A DNA stretch of 36,080 bases from a virus: IMG/VR virus record IMGVR_UViG_3300025816_000037, positions 1 through 36,080 of that record; one strand, 5' to 3'. The position numbers and the translations under genes are program-made. Shown here one piece after another: positions 29,575 to 36,080 of the stretch (position 1 is the stretch's first letter; every line of letters starts with the position of its first letter). The notes beneath the pieces were generated by a model. That model was not told the origin of the DNA, did no database searches, and worked only from the letters and a program-made list of their open reading frames with translations.

Positions 29575-31475
29575 GCAATACACTACCAACAGACTACCAG
29601 TCTTTCATCCACAAGTCACGTTATGCACGATGGCTAGACAAAGAAGGACGCCGTGAGACCTGGGAAGAGACTGTATCCCGTTACATGGAGAACATCGTAA
29701 AACCTGTGGCAGGGGACGACAGTTACATCCGTCAGATTGAGCAAGCTATCCTATCGCTTGACGTTATGCCATCCATGCGCTCTCTTATGACCGCTGGCCC
29801 AGCAGCCCTCCGTGACAATACTGCTATGTATAACTGTAGCTACGGTGCAGTTAAGAACATCAAGAGCTTCGACCAAGCTATGTTTATCCTTTTGTGTGGT
29901 ACAGGCGTAGGGTTCTCAGTTGAGCGACAGTACATCAACAAGCTGCCAGAGGTTCCAGATGCCTTGTTTAACAGTGACACCACCATTGTTGTCAAGGATA
30001 GCAAAGAGGGCTGGGCTAAGGCTCTACGTCAGTTAATTGCACTACTGTACAGCGGTGAGGTTCCTAAGTGGGATGTATCTAAGGTACGTCCAGCGGGTAC
30101 TAGACTAAAGACCTTTGGCGGTCGCGCATCAGGTCCAGCACCTCTGATCGACTTGTTCAACTTTGTCGTCCACACATTCAAGGGTGCTACAGGCCGTAAG
30201 CTATCCTCTATCGAATGTCACGACATCATGTGTAAGATCGGTGAGGTGGTCGTCGTAGGCGGCGTTCGTCGTTCAGCTATGATTTCATTGAGCAATCTTT
30301 CGGATGACCGTATGCGTCACGCTAAGTCAGGTGCATGGTGGGAGAACAATCCACAACGAGCTTTGGCTAACAACTCTGTGAGCTATACTGAGAAGCCAGA
30401 CAGCATCTCTTTCATGCGTGAGTGGCAAGCCCTAGTGGAAAGTGGCAGTGGTGAGCGTGGTATCTTCAACCGTGAGGCAGCTAAGGTACAAGCAGCTAAG
30501 AACGGACGCCGTAAATCAGACCTTGACTTTGGTACGAATCCGTGCAGCGAAATCATCTTGCGTGATTCGCAGTTTTGCAACCTAACGGAGTGCGTCATTC
30601 GTGCTACCGATACAGTAGAAGACTTAGAGCGTAAGGTAAAACTTGCTACCATCTTGGGTACAATTCAAAGTACCTACACTCACTTCCCTTACCTGTCGAA
30701 GGAATGGAAGGACAACACAGAAGAAGAACGCCTGTTGGGGGTTAGCCTCACAGGTATTATGGACAATCCGTTAACGACATCAAAGAATGATGGGTTAGCT
30801 AAAACACTGGAGCATCTTAAGAATGTCGCTATCAATACTAATGCTGAATGGGCCGAGCGCCTTGGTATCCCTGTTGCTACTGCTATCACTTGTGTCAAAC
30901 CTAGTGGCACTGTCTCCCAACTCGTTGATTCTGCTAGTGGGATACACGCTCGTCACAGCCCTTATTACATCCGCACGGTGCGTGGAGACATTAAAGACCC
31001 GCTAACTAACTTCCTAAAGGATCGTGGCATACCAAATGAACCTTGTGTTATGAAGCCTGATACCACTGTGGTGTTTAGCTTTCCTATGAAGTCTCCTGAC
31101 AACGCTGTGACAACATCTGACATGACTGCTATCGAACAGTTAGAGATGTGGTTAGCCTACCAGCGTTCATGGTGTGAGCATAAGCCCTCCGTGACAATTA
31201 ACGTGAGGTCTGATGAGTGGTTTGAGGTTGGGGCTTTCGTCTACAAGCACTTCGATGAGATGTCAGGTGTGTCGTTCCTACCTTATAACGAACACACATA
31301 CCAACAAGCACCGTATCAAGAGTGTGGTAAATCTGACTACGAACAGTTGAAGTCTCTCATGCCATCTGAGCTTAACTGGGATGAACTTGCAGAATACGAG
31401 CAAGAGGATAACACGGCAGGTAGCCAGACATTAGCTTGCTCTGGAGATAGTTGTGAAATCGTAGACCTAGTGTAA
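29571..31475 (+). CDS. Class II (B12-dependent) ribonucleotide reductase
   Basis: A 634-residue monomeric reductase. MYNCSYGAVKNIKSFDQAMFILLCGTGVGFSVER is the N-terminal active-site segment, FGTNPCSEIIL (~321-331) contains the central Cys, and GSQTLACSGDSCEIVDLV at the C-terminus holds the redox cysteine pair. Converts ribonucleotides to deoxyribonucleotides with adenosylcobalamin, so it needs a host that makes or takes up B12. The glutaredoxin just downstream probably supplies reducing power. Confidence 0.92.
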   Translation: MSNTLPTDYQSFIHKSRYARWLDKEGRRETWEETVSRYMENIVKPVAGDDSYIRQIEQAILSLDVMPSMRSLMTAGPAALRDNTAMYNCSYGAVKNIKSFDQAMFILLCGTGVGFSVERQYINKLPEVPDALFNSDTTIVVKDSKEGWAKALRQLIALLYSGEVPKWDVSKVRPAGTRLKTFGGRASGPAPLIDLFNFVVHTFKGATGRKLSSIECHDIMCKIGEVVVVGGVRRSAMISLSNLSDDRMRHAKSGAWWENNPQRALANNSVSYTEKPDSISFMREWQALVESGSGERGIFNREAAKVQAAKNGRRKSDLDFGTNPCSEIILRDSQFCNLTECVIRATDTVEDLERKVKLATILGTIQSTYTHFPYLSKEWKDNTEEERLLGVSLTGIMDNPLTTSKNDGLAKTLEHLKNVAINTNAEWAERLGIPVATAITCVKPSGTVSQLVDSASGIHARHSPYYIRTVRGDIKDPLTNFLKDRGIPNEPCVMKPDTTVVFSFPMKSPDNAVTTSDMTAIEQLEMWLAYQRSWCEHKPSVTINVRSDEWFEVGAFVYKHFDEMSGVSFLPYNEHTYQQAPYQECGKSDYEQLKSLMPSELNWDELAEYEQEDNTAGSQTLACSGDSCEIVDLV

Positions 31476-31520
31476 CCAAAGCACCTAAGCAAGTGTATAA
31501 ACTGCTTACTAGGAGAACCC

Positions 31521-31757
31521 ATGTACACCATCATAACCCGTGAACAATGTAACTTCTGTGATGCAGCTAAGGCTATGCTAAAGGGCAGTGGCTACCCTTA
31601 CACAGAGTACAACGTACATTCCCAAAGCTCAAGATGGGTCTTAACCCTGATTAAGAAAGCTAACATGACCACAGTACCCCAGATATTCACCCCTAATGGA
31701 AATTATGTTGGTGGCTACACAGAACTAAAGGAACTACTGGAAAAGGAAAAACGCTAA
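31521..31757 (+). CDS. Glutaredoxin
   Basis: A 78-residue protein. CNFC at residues ~10-13 is the redox site; TTVPQIF (~50-56) and GGYTELKELL are the GSH-binding and C-terminal elements. Supplies electrons to the reductase next to it. The gene is 45 nt after it, with AGGAGAACCC before the ATG. Confidence 0.88.
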   Translation: MYTIITREQCNFCDAAKAMLKGSGYPYTEYNVHSQSSRWVLTLIKKANMTTVPQIFTPNGNYVGGYTELKELLEKEKR

Positions 31758-32461
31758 TGGACGACTTCCCTGAGAAGCCCACTAGATCAAGACGAAAGAC
31801 CAACTACAAGGGGGCCGACAAAAAGTCTACCTCTGGTCTTGTCGCTAAGACTACAAAGCAGAAGGCTCTAATAGAAGCCCTACAGGGGAATAAGCAGGTA
31901 TTTATCCTTGGCCCTGCTGGTACTGGTAAGACGTATGTTACAGCAACGTATGCCTCTGATCTGTACACCACAAAGCAGATAGACAAGATCGTTATCACAC
32001 GTCCCCATGTAGCTGTAGGTAAGGAGCTTGGGTTCTTGAAGGGAGACCTAAATGAGAAGACTATGCCTTGGGCTTTGCCTGTCTTGGATGTTCTGGAGAA
32101 GCACCTTGGTAAGGGTACAGTGGAAACAGGGATCAAGAATGGCAACATTGAGATGGCTCCTCTTGCACTCATGCGTGGGCGTAGCTTCGATAATGCCTTC
32201 ATAATTGTCGATGAAACACAGAACATCACACTACATGAACTTAAGATGGTTCTAACCCGTGTGGGAGAGGGTACGACAATCGTTCTCAATGGTGACGTTA
32301 TGCAGAGTGATCTCAAGGAAGCTGACGGGTTATCAAAGGTGATCCACTTAGCGAAGAAGCATATGTTACCTGTGCCAGTTATTGAGTTTGGCGTAGACGA
32401 TATTGTACGATCAGGTATCACAGCAATGTGGGTTAAGACGTTCATGGAGGAGGGTATCTAG
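31757..32461 (+). CDS. phoH: PhoH-like ATPase
   Basis: A 234-residue protein. Walker A LGPAGTGKTYVT (~51-62), Walker B FIIVDETQN (~147-155), then MVLTRVGEGTTIVLNGDVMQSDL (~163-185). Typical PhoH, an ATPase often carried by marine phages and possibly linked to phosphate stress or RNA metabolism. It follows the glutaredoxin at TAATG and precedes a tiny GTG-started gene. Confidence 0.9.
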   Translation: MDDFPEKPTRSRRKTNYKGADKKSTSGLVAKTTKQKALIEALQGNKQVFILGPAGTGKTYVTATYASDLYTTKQIDKIVITRPHVAVGKELGFLKGDLNEKTMPWALPVLDVLEKHLGKGTVETGIKNGNIEMAPLALMRGRSFDNAFIIVDETQNITLHELKMVLTRVGEGTTIVLNGDVMQSDLKEADGLSKVIHLAKKHMLPVPVIEFGVDDIVRSGITAMWVKTFMEEGI

Positions 32462-32595
32462 TGACGCTATTCGAGGGTTTGATGCTGTTAAACAGCCTAG
32501 TTCTACTGTGGGTGACTTATGCTATAGGGAAACTAAAGATTGACGTAGAGACGTTATACCAAGGTCTAGCCGCTGTTATGGGAGACCTAGACTAG
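32461..32595 (+). CDS. Tiny membrane protein, last gene of the plus-strand block
   Basis: A 44-residue protein with GTG start on the PhoH stop (TAGTG). Residues 7-23 (LMLLNSLVLLWVTYAIG) form one hydrophobic helix, followed by an acidic tail (KIDVETLYQGLAAVMGDLD). The terminator follows 6 nt after its stop. A small phage membrane protein of unknown function. Confidence 0.55.
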   Translation: MTLFEGLMLLNSLVLLWVTYAIGKLKIDVETLYQGLAAVMGDLD

Positions 32596-32601
32596 AATCA
32601 G

Positions 32602-32643
32602 AAAAGCCGTAGGCGTCCTTGAGTGGATACCTACGGCTTTTTT
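32602..32643. terminator. Strong bidirectional Rho-independent terminator
   Basis: A perfect 12-bp stem (AAAAGCCGTAGG at 32602-32613 with CCTACGGCTTTT at 32630-32641) closes a 16-nt loop and is followed by T on the plus strand and preceded by A on it, so U-runs exist in both directions. It lies exactly between the plus-strand early/middle block and the convergent minus-strand block. Confidence 0.88.
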
Positions 32644-32660
32644 GTGTCTTGTATTTAGGT

Positions 32661-33011
32661 TTACTTACCGAAGAACTTCGATACCGACCTCATTCCTATG
32701 CTGGCACTCACGATACCTCCGAGGGAATATTGATACCACTTTGGCATCCCCTCAAGTGCAGCAAACCCAGCTTGTACTATCGCATTACCCCAGTCACCAC
32801 AGAAGGCTAGTATCAAGGGGATAGAGAACAGGAGTGTGATCCACTCGTCTTTCCATGAGTTTTGTGTCGCACGGATAGCTTCTATGTCCCAGTCGATCTC
32901 ACCAGTTAACTGCTTCTTCTTAATCTCAGCTTCTGTAAGTTTAAGCTGTGTCTTACTGTCGATGATACTAGCAGCTAATCCACCAATGGAACTTATGATT
33001 TGACCTATCAT
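32661..33011 (-). CDS. Holin, GTA-release type (3 TM)
   Basis: A 116-residue protein. It begins MIGQIISSIGGLAASIID and has the charged helix KLTEAEIKKKQLTGEIDWDIEAIRATQNSWKDEW, then hydrophobic segments near residues 57-75 (ITLLFSIPLILAFCGDWG) and 90-110 (YQYSLGGIVSASIGMRS). The pattern WKDEW...P...F plus C-terminal GMR matches the holin family known from gene-transfer agents. It would form the lesion through which the endolysin reaches the cell wall. Last gene of the block before the terminator; overlaps the upstream gene by 4 nt. Confidence 0.8.
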   Translation of the reverse strand: MIGQIISSIGGLAASIIDSKTQLKLTEAEIKKKQLTGEIDWDIEAIRATQNSWKDEWITLLFSIPLILAFCGDWGNAIVQAGFAALEGMPKWYQYSLGGIVSASIGMRSVSKFFGK

Positions 33012-33247
33012 TTGCTATACTTCTCCTCATGTACAACCTTAGTGGGTGTAACTGTAGTCTTAGACTCTTTACCCATCCATATACCAAAGCACCCCGTAAG
33101 AGCGCCCATACAGACCGATACAAGCCCTGACTGAGATACACTGGGGTCAGGTAACGACATAAACCAATGTACAGCTTGATACGTCAGTACAGTGACTGCC
33201 AGCATCATAAGCCTTGGTAGAACCTTCCAATCATCAAGTATTGTCAT
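33008..33247 (-). CDS. Small membrane protein of the lysis cassette
   Basis: A 79-residue protein from the ATG at 33247 (MTILDDWKVLPRLMMLAVTVLTYQAVHWFMS), with AGGGGA about 7-8 nt before it; the reading from 33253 adds only two residues and is poorly spaced. Two hydrophobic helices (~13-30 and ~42-58) and a basic C-terminal tail. Known to me as a small, anonymous lysis-cassette membrane protein of marine phages, possibly an accessory holin or antiholin. Confidence 0.65.
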   Translation of the reverse strand: MTILDDWKVLPRLMMLAVTVLTYQAVHWFMSLPDPSVSQSGLVSVCMGALTGCFGIWMGKESKTTVTPTKVVHEEKYSK

Positions 33248-33720
33248 CACCATTTCCCCTGTTTTACACCTAAAAAGTACATAGCGACTATTAAAGCCCC
33301 TACACCTGCTAGTGCTACTGTAATACCTACAGCCCAGTTAATGCAGTTGTCTATGAACTCTTGCTTCTTGTAGACTAGCTCACGTTGTTCTTTACGTTGC
33401 TGTGCCTCTATGCGTACTATCTCTTCCCATGCACTAGGGCCATACGTCCAAGAGATGTGTGCCTTAAGTTCTTCTCTCATCTCCTTGAGCTTCTGTTTCT
33501 GTGACCATATCTCCAGTGCATTAGATTGATTGTCACTAAACATTTTATACATGGGAGGGTTCTTAGCTTTATCCTCCAAGAAGTCTAGGTCACTTACAGC
33601 CTTAGACCATTGAGAGACTGCACCTGTCATGGCACTAATCTCACGCCCTACGGATACAGCTTTCTTGATACCATTGTAAGCAGTAGTAGCCGCTGCCATA
33701 GCTGTAAATGGATCAATCAT
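33247..33720 (-). CDS. Membrane-anchored coiled-coil protein (lysis cassette)
   Basis: A 157-residue protein. Helical: IDPFTAMAAATTAYNGIKKAVSVGREI, then a long charged coiled-coil (residues ~75-128, KLKEMREELKAHISWTYGPSAWEEIVRIEAQQRKEQRELV), and one C-terminal membrane helix (~132-152, INWAVGITVALAGVGALIVAMYFLG). Similar proteins occur in cyanophages and pelagiphages with no assigned function. The position suggests a spanin-like or holin-related role, but this is inference. Confidence 0.6.
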   Translation of the reverse strand: MIDPFTAMAAATTAYNGIKKAVSVGREISAMTGAVSQWSKAVSDLDFLEDKAKNPPMYKMFSDNQSNALEIWSQKQKLKEMREELKAHISWTYGPSAWEEIVRIEAQQRKEQRELVYKKQEFIDNCINWAVGITVALAGVGALIVAMYFLGVKQGKW

Positions 33721-33724
33721 TGAG

Positions 33725-33991
33725 CTACTGTCCAGTTTTACGGCTAGTTTCCATCATCATGCGAATGGATTTTATGTTCTCATCAATGCGACCCATAGTT
33801 ACGGCCTGTTGCTGCACTACTTTCTCTAGGGCATTTATCCTAGCTTCGTGGCGCATGAGGTCTCTTGTGTTACTCTCAATAGAACTGTTGAGTGACGACA
33901 CAAACCATACTAATGCTACAGTCTGTGCAAGTATAGCTAGTACAAAAGTTAAAGGGATGGATTTAGATAGATGCCACTCCTGAGTCTTCAT
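33725..33991 (-). CDS. Small membrane protein with coiled coil (lysis cassette)
   Basis: An 88-residue protein. One membrane helix near the N-terminus (residues ~13-31, PLTFVLAILAQTVALVWFV), then a coiled coil (SIESNTRDLMRHEARINALEKVVQQQAVTMGRIDENIKSI). It has the general form of phage spanin-like or holin-accessory proteins. Overlaps the endolysin gene by 4 nt. Confidence 0.6.
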   Translation of the reverse strand: MKTQEWHLSKSIPLTFVLAILAQTVALVWFVSSLNSSIESNTRDLMRHEARINALEKVVQQQAVTMGRIDENIKSIRMMMETSRKTGQ

Positions 33992-34362
33992 GGGTACTTT
34001 CTCCAGCTAAGTTGCCAGTGAGGAGCATCAGGGAACGTCTTCCAGTCCCCACCCCATTCAAAGTCTACGTCAAGCTCTTCAGCAGCTTCCTTGATTACCT
34101 TAGCAATAGGATAGTAGTCATCCCAATCCCAAGAGATAGGCCAAGGCGCAATGTCTACAGCATGACCATTGAGGTGTCGTGAGTTCATGGTAGTAGACTT
34201 ACCTGTGTCCACTAACTCTTTCTGCCGTTCTACACTGCGTAGTCCCTCAAGTATTGTGAAGTCATACTCAGATTTACTAATGGCAAGCTCAACTACAGCG
34301 ACAATATCTTCATGCACACCCTCTAGCTTTTGCTTGCTCTTCTTACCTAAACTATAGCTCAT
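33988..34362 (-). CDS. M15-family endolysin (L-alanyl-D-glutamate peptidase type)
   Basis: A 124-residue protein. SRHLNGHAVDIAPW (~residues 62-75, with the catalytic HxxxxxxD) and DAPHWQLSW near the C-terminus are the zinc site of M15 peptidases such as T5 endolysin. FTILEGLRSVERQKELVDTGKS is the typical lead-in. No signal peptide, so release depends on the holin. AAGGATACTC precedes the ATG. It is the main late lysis enzyme; the SleB-like hydrolase is separate. Confidence 0.87.
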   Translation of the reverse strand: MSYSLGKKSKQKLEGVHEDIVAVVELAISKSEYDFTILEGLRSVERQKELVDTGKSTTMNSRHLNGHAVDIAPWPISWDWDDYYPIAKVIKEAAEELDVDFEWGGDWKTFPDAPHWQLSWRKYP

Positions 34363-34377
34363 GTCTGAGTATCCTTC

Positions 34378-34935
34378 TTATGGTTTTACAGGCCAGTCAT
34401 CATCAGCCAAGTTAGGCCATGCGTCCAAGTCACTAATGCCCCGTAGCTCCTGACGATAGGTAGCCCAAGCTGTCTTAACTTCATTGCTCAAGGGACTGTC
34501 GTTCATCTGTGTCCAGTCACTGTCATCCAGTAGCTTGTTACGAGTTATACGGTTAGCTTCTGCTGTGTTTACATCGTTAGCTGCAATCTCATCAGCAGTT
34601 AGCTCAACCACAGTGCGTGTTAGCACCCAGTCGTTACCGTAGATAGGCGTACCAATGAGGTCTGTGTTTACCTCTTCAGTAATAGGATCAGTCGCATCAG
34701 CTTCAGTCATCAGACGCACAACACCCCGTGTCGGTGTCGTGGCTGTTGTGACCTTATGTGTCAGAGGGTCATAGTCAGGCATTGCCTCTGCTGTGACAGG
34801 GCGCATACCGTACCTACGCATGATCTCCAGTGGGATATTGCGTGGGAATGATACGTTGGGGTTGTCACGGCGTAACTGGCCCACTGAGTAGGGGTAACGA
34901 GCTACTGCCCCGTTTGTTATCTTAACGTAAGACAT
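34378..34935 (-). CDS. Tail fibre assembly chaperone-like protein
   Basis: A 185-residue protein. The N-terminal half looks like a small structural domain (YVKITNGAVARYPYSVGQLRRDNPNVSFPRNI). The C-terminal half (RNKLLDDSDWTQMNDSPLSNEVKTAWATYRQELRGISDLDAWPN) is the pattern I recognise from tail fibre assembly chaperones (R..LL..SDWTQ..D.PL....K..WA.YRQ.LR). It directly follows the fibre-like gene, AGGAGAAAACTAA before the ATG. The identity of the fibre partner is inferred from adjacency. Confidence 0.68.
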   Translation of the reverse strand: MSYVKITNGAVARYPYSVGQLRRDNPNVSFPRNIPLEIMRRYGMRPVTAEAMPDYDPLTHKVTTATTPTRGVVRLMTEADATDPITEEVNTDLIGTPIYGNDWVLTRTVVELTADEIAANDVNTAEANRITRNKLLDDSDWTQMNDSPLSNEVKTAWATYRQELRGISDLDAWPNLADDDWPVKP

Positions 34936-34948
34936 TTAGTTTTCTCCT

Positions 34949-35932
34949 TTAGTCTTCTGCTTTAATTGCCATGTAGATGTAGTTGTCTCCGTTTCTATTC
35001 ACGCCAGTTAATCCAGCAGAATTTAATTGAAAACCTGTCGCCGTTAGTTTTAAGATATTTGTGCTTGACTCTCCAGTAGTTAAGTTTGTTCTTAAATACG
35101 GATCATCTATAGCATCTCCATTTAGCCCTCTTTCAGCATCAAGAACGTACCAATCAGCAGAGGTTGATGTGTTTTTAATCATAACCCACTGTGGTTGCCA
35201 TCCAAGGTCAATCTCAGGGCCAGTAGTAGAGCCATTACCAGTATAACTGCCGCACTGTATTAGGCTTTCGTTGTGTGCGAAAACGTAGGCAATATAGGTG
35301 CTTCCGCTTCCGTTAAAGTCACCTAAGTAGCCAACAGTAAACTCTGTGCTTGTGGCATCAGTGTCGTTAAAGTAACCAATGTTTGTAGTTTCCGCTCTGG
35401 TATCGTCCAATCGTAGGTTTTTAGTACCGCCTAAACTCCTATGATATACAGACCAATCAGTAAGACCATTGGATGTCTGCTTAATAAATAGCATGCCTAC
35501 TTCACTACCTAGGCTATGGCTAATAGTTTGCGCCGCTCCCGTTCCCGTATATTCAACGATGTCGAACCACTTAGAAGCCTGACGCCAAGACCACGAAACC
35601 ATAGTGTCGCCACTGCCGTTGACATTGTTCCAGCCACCTAGACTAAAACCATCCGTGTTATACGCAGTAATACCTGTAGTTATGTCTTCTTGAGCCGCAG
35701 TAGTAGTGGTTCTATGGTATTTGTTTGGAGCGTATGTATTAAAAATATTCTTTTCTTCAGCGCCATTACGCCTAGCAAACCAAACCATTCCACCCTCAGT
35801 GGATAAATCAAGTCCATTTACAATATCTTGAGTGGAGGCATTGCCCGTGTACAAATCAGTGCTGAACACGTCAGCTACATCAACACCCCCAGCACTACTA
35901 CTCAAGCCCATCATCATTGCTAGATTACTCAT
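34949..35932 (-). CDS. Tail fibre / host-recognition protein (DUF7483-like)
   Basis: A 327-residue, beta-rich protein. GGMVWFARRNGAEEKNIFNTYAP and repeated strands (WFDIVEYTGTGAAQTISHSLG ... MLFIKQTSNGLTDWSVYHRSLG ... GPEIDLGWQPQWVMIKNTS) are a pattern that I associate with a group of marine phage tail proteins sometimes labelled DUF7483; not verified here. It probably forms a tail-tip or fibre domain that touches the cell surface. It starts with ATGA on the end of the upstream fibre gene. Confidence 0.65.
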   Translation of the reverse strand: MSNLAMMMGLSSSAGGVDVADVFSTDLYTGNASTQDIVNGLDLSTEGGMVWFARRNGAEEKNIFNTYAPNKYHRTTTTAAQEDITTGITAYNTDGFSLGGWNNVNGSGDTMVSWSWRQASKWFDIVEYTGTGAAQTISHSLGSEVGMLFIKQTSNGLTDWSVYHRSLGGTKNLRLDDTRAETTNIGYFNDTDATSTEFTVGYLGDFNGSGSTYIAYVFAHNESLIQCGSYTGNGSTTGPEIDLGWQPQWVMIKNTSTSADWYVLDAERGLNGDAIDDPYLRTNLTTGESSTNILKLTATGFQLNSAGLTGVNRNGDNYIYMAIKAED

Positions 35933-36080
35933 GCTACTGCATCTCCTGCTTGCTTGCCGTAATACGTTGTACCACCATCAGTTGTTACGAATGTGTAGAC
36001 ATCCTTTTCGCCAGCCGCAGGTGCATCTGGGGTTGTAGCCCCTGACCACTTAACTGAGGAAGGGTAGGTTATTGTGGCTG
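35929..36080 (-). CDS. C-terminal end of a tail fibre-like protein, partial
   Basis: The last 49 residues of a gene that enters from beyond the right edge. TYPSSVKWSGATTPDAPAAGEKDVYTFVTTDGGTTYYGKQAGDAVA is a short beta-rich ending with the W-S-G...P...G..DVYTF.T.DGG..YYG pattern seen at the ends of phage tail fibres. Its stop overlaps the next start as ATGA. The rest is outside the window. Confidence 0.6.
   Translation of the reverse strand, partial: ATITYPSSVKWSGATTPDAPAAGEKDVYTFVTTDGGTTYYGKQAGDAVA

Noticed and set aside
31804-32445. 213-codon minus-strand frame over phoH
   Set aside because: Shadow of the PhoH gene: low-complexity Ser/Pro/Arg composition and no start context.
32522-32533. 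CTATAGGGAAAC inside the last plus-strand gene as a fourth promoter copy
   Set aside because: One mismatch in the -10 half and no TGTCTAA at the required distance; in coding sequence and would point the wrong way for any gene.
1-36080. tRNA or rRNA genes, insertion sequences, integrase or repressor of a lysogeny module
   Set aside because: I saw no cloverleaf-like sequences, no transposase, no integrase and no obvious attachment core in this window; a lytic lifestyle is suggested but not proven because the genome is incomplete.

Overview
The window is a 36 kb piece of a tailed double-stranded DNA phage with siphovirus-type head, connector and tail genes. It has HK97-like head-tail connectors, a tail-tube protein, a G/GT-type tail chaperone frameshift, a T7-like replication set (primase-helicase, family A polymerase, ssDNA-binding protein, endonuclease I) and marine-phage metabolic genes (class II ribonucleotide reductase, ThyX, MazG, PhoH, glutaredoxin). 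A gene-transfer-agent-type holin, a SleB-like hydrolase and a DUF1127 protein suggest an alphaproteobacterial, probably marine Rhodobacteraceae, host. That host call is inference from gene families and was not tested by any search.

Layout. (1) Positions 13334 down to 1, minus strand: late genes in packaging-to-tail order: TerS, TerL, portal, virion surface proteins, prohead protease, scaffold, decoration protein, major capsid protein, connectors, tail terminator, tail tube and tail chaperone, which runs off the left edge. (2) 14155-16047, minus strand: a six-gene accessory cassette with its own promoter and terminator and an unusual richness in GANTC sites. (3) 16441-16810: four consecutive tandem-repeat arrays, the best candidate for a replication origin or early control region. 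(4) 16828-32595, plus strand: early and middle genes, starting with small unknown proteins, then ThyX and a phage sigma factor, then the replication block and the nucleotide and PhoH block. (5) A strong bidirectional terminator at 32602-32643. (6) 36080 down to 32661, minus strand: tail-fibre end, a fibre-like protein, a tail-fibre-assembly-like protein, an M15 endolysin and a holin/membrane lysis cassette. If the genome is circular or circularly permuted, blocks 1 and 6 are the two ends of one late transcription unit whose tape-measure and tail-tip genes lie outside the window.

The most notable observation is a bipartite promoter-like motif, TGTCTAAR-N10-GTATCCCTATAG. It occurs three times with identical spacing, always intergenic and always pointing at the next gene: before the terminase/late operon, just after the sigma-factor gene (before the replication genes), and before the ssDNA-binding protein gene. 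Together with the sigma factor encoded in the first early block, this suggests a transcription cascade in which the phage sigma factor switches on the replication and late operons. The second notable observation is the composite repeat region at 16441-16810. The third is the self-contained GANTC-rich cassette, which holds more GANTC sites in 2.6 kb than I counted in the other 33.5 kb.
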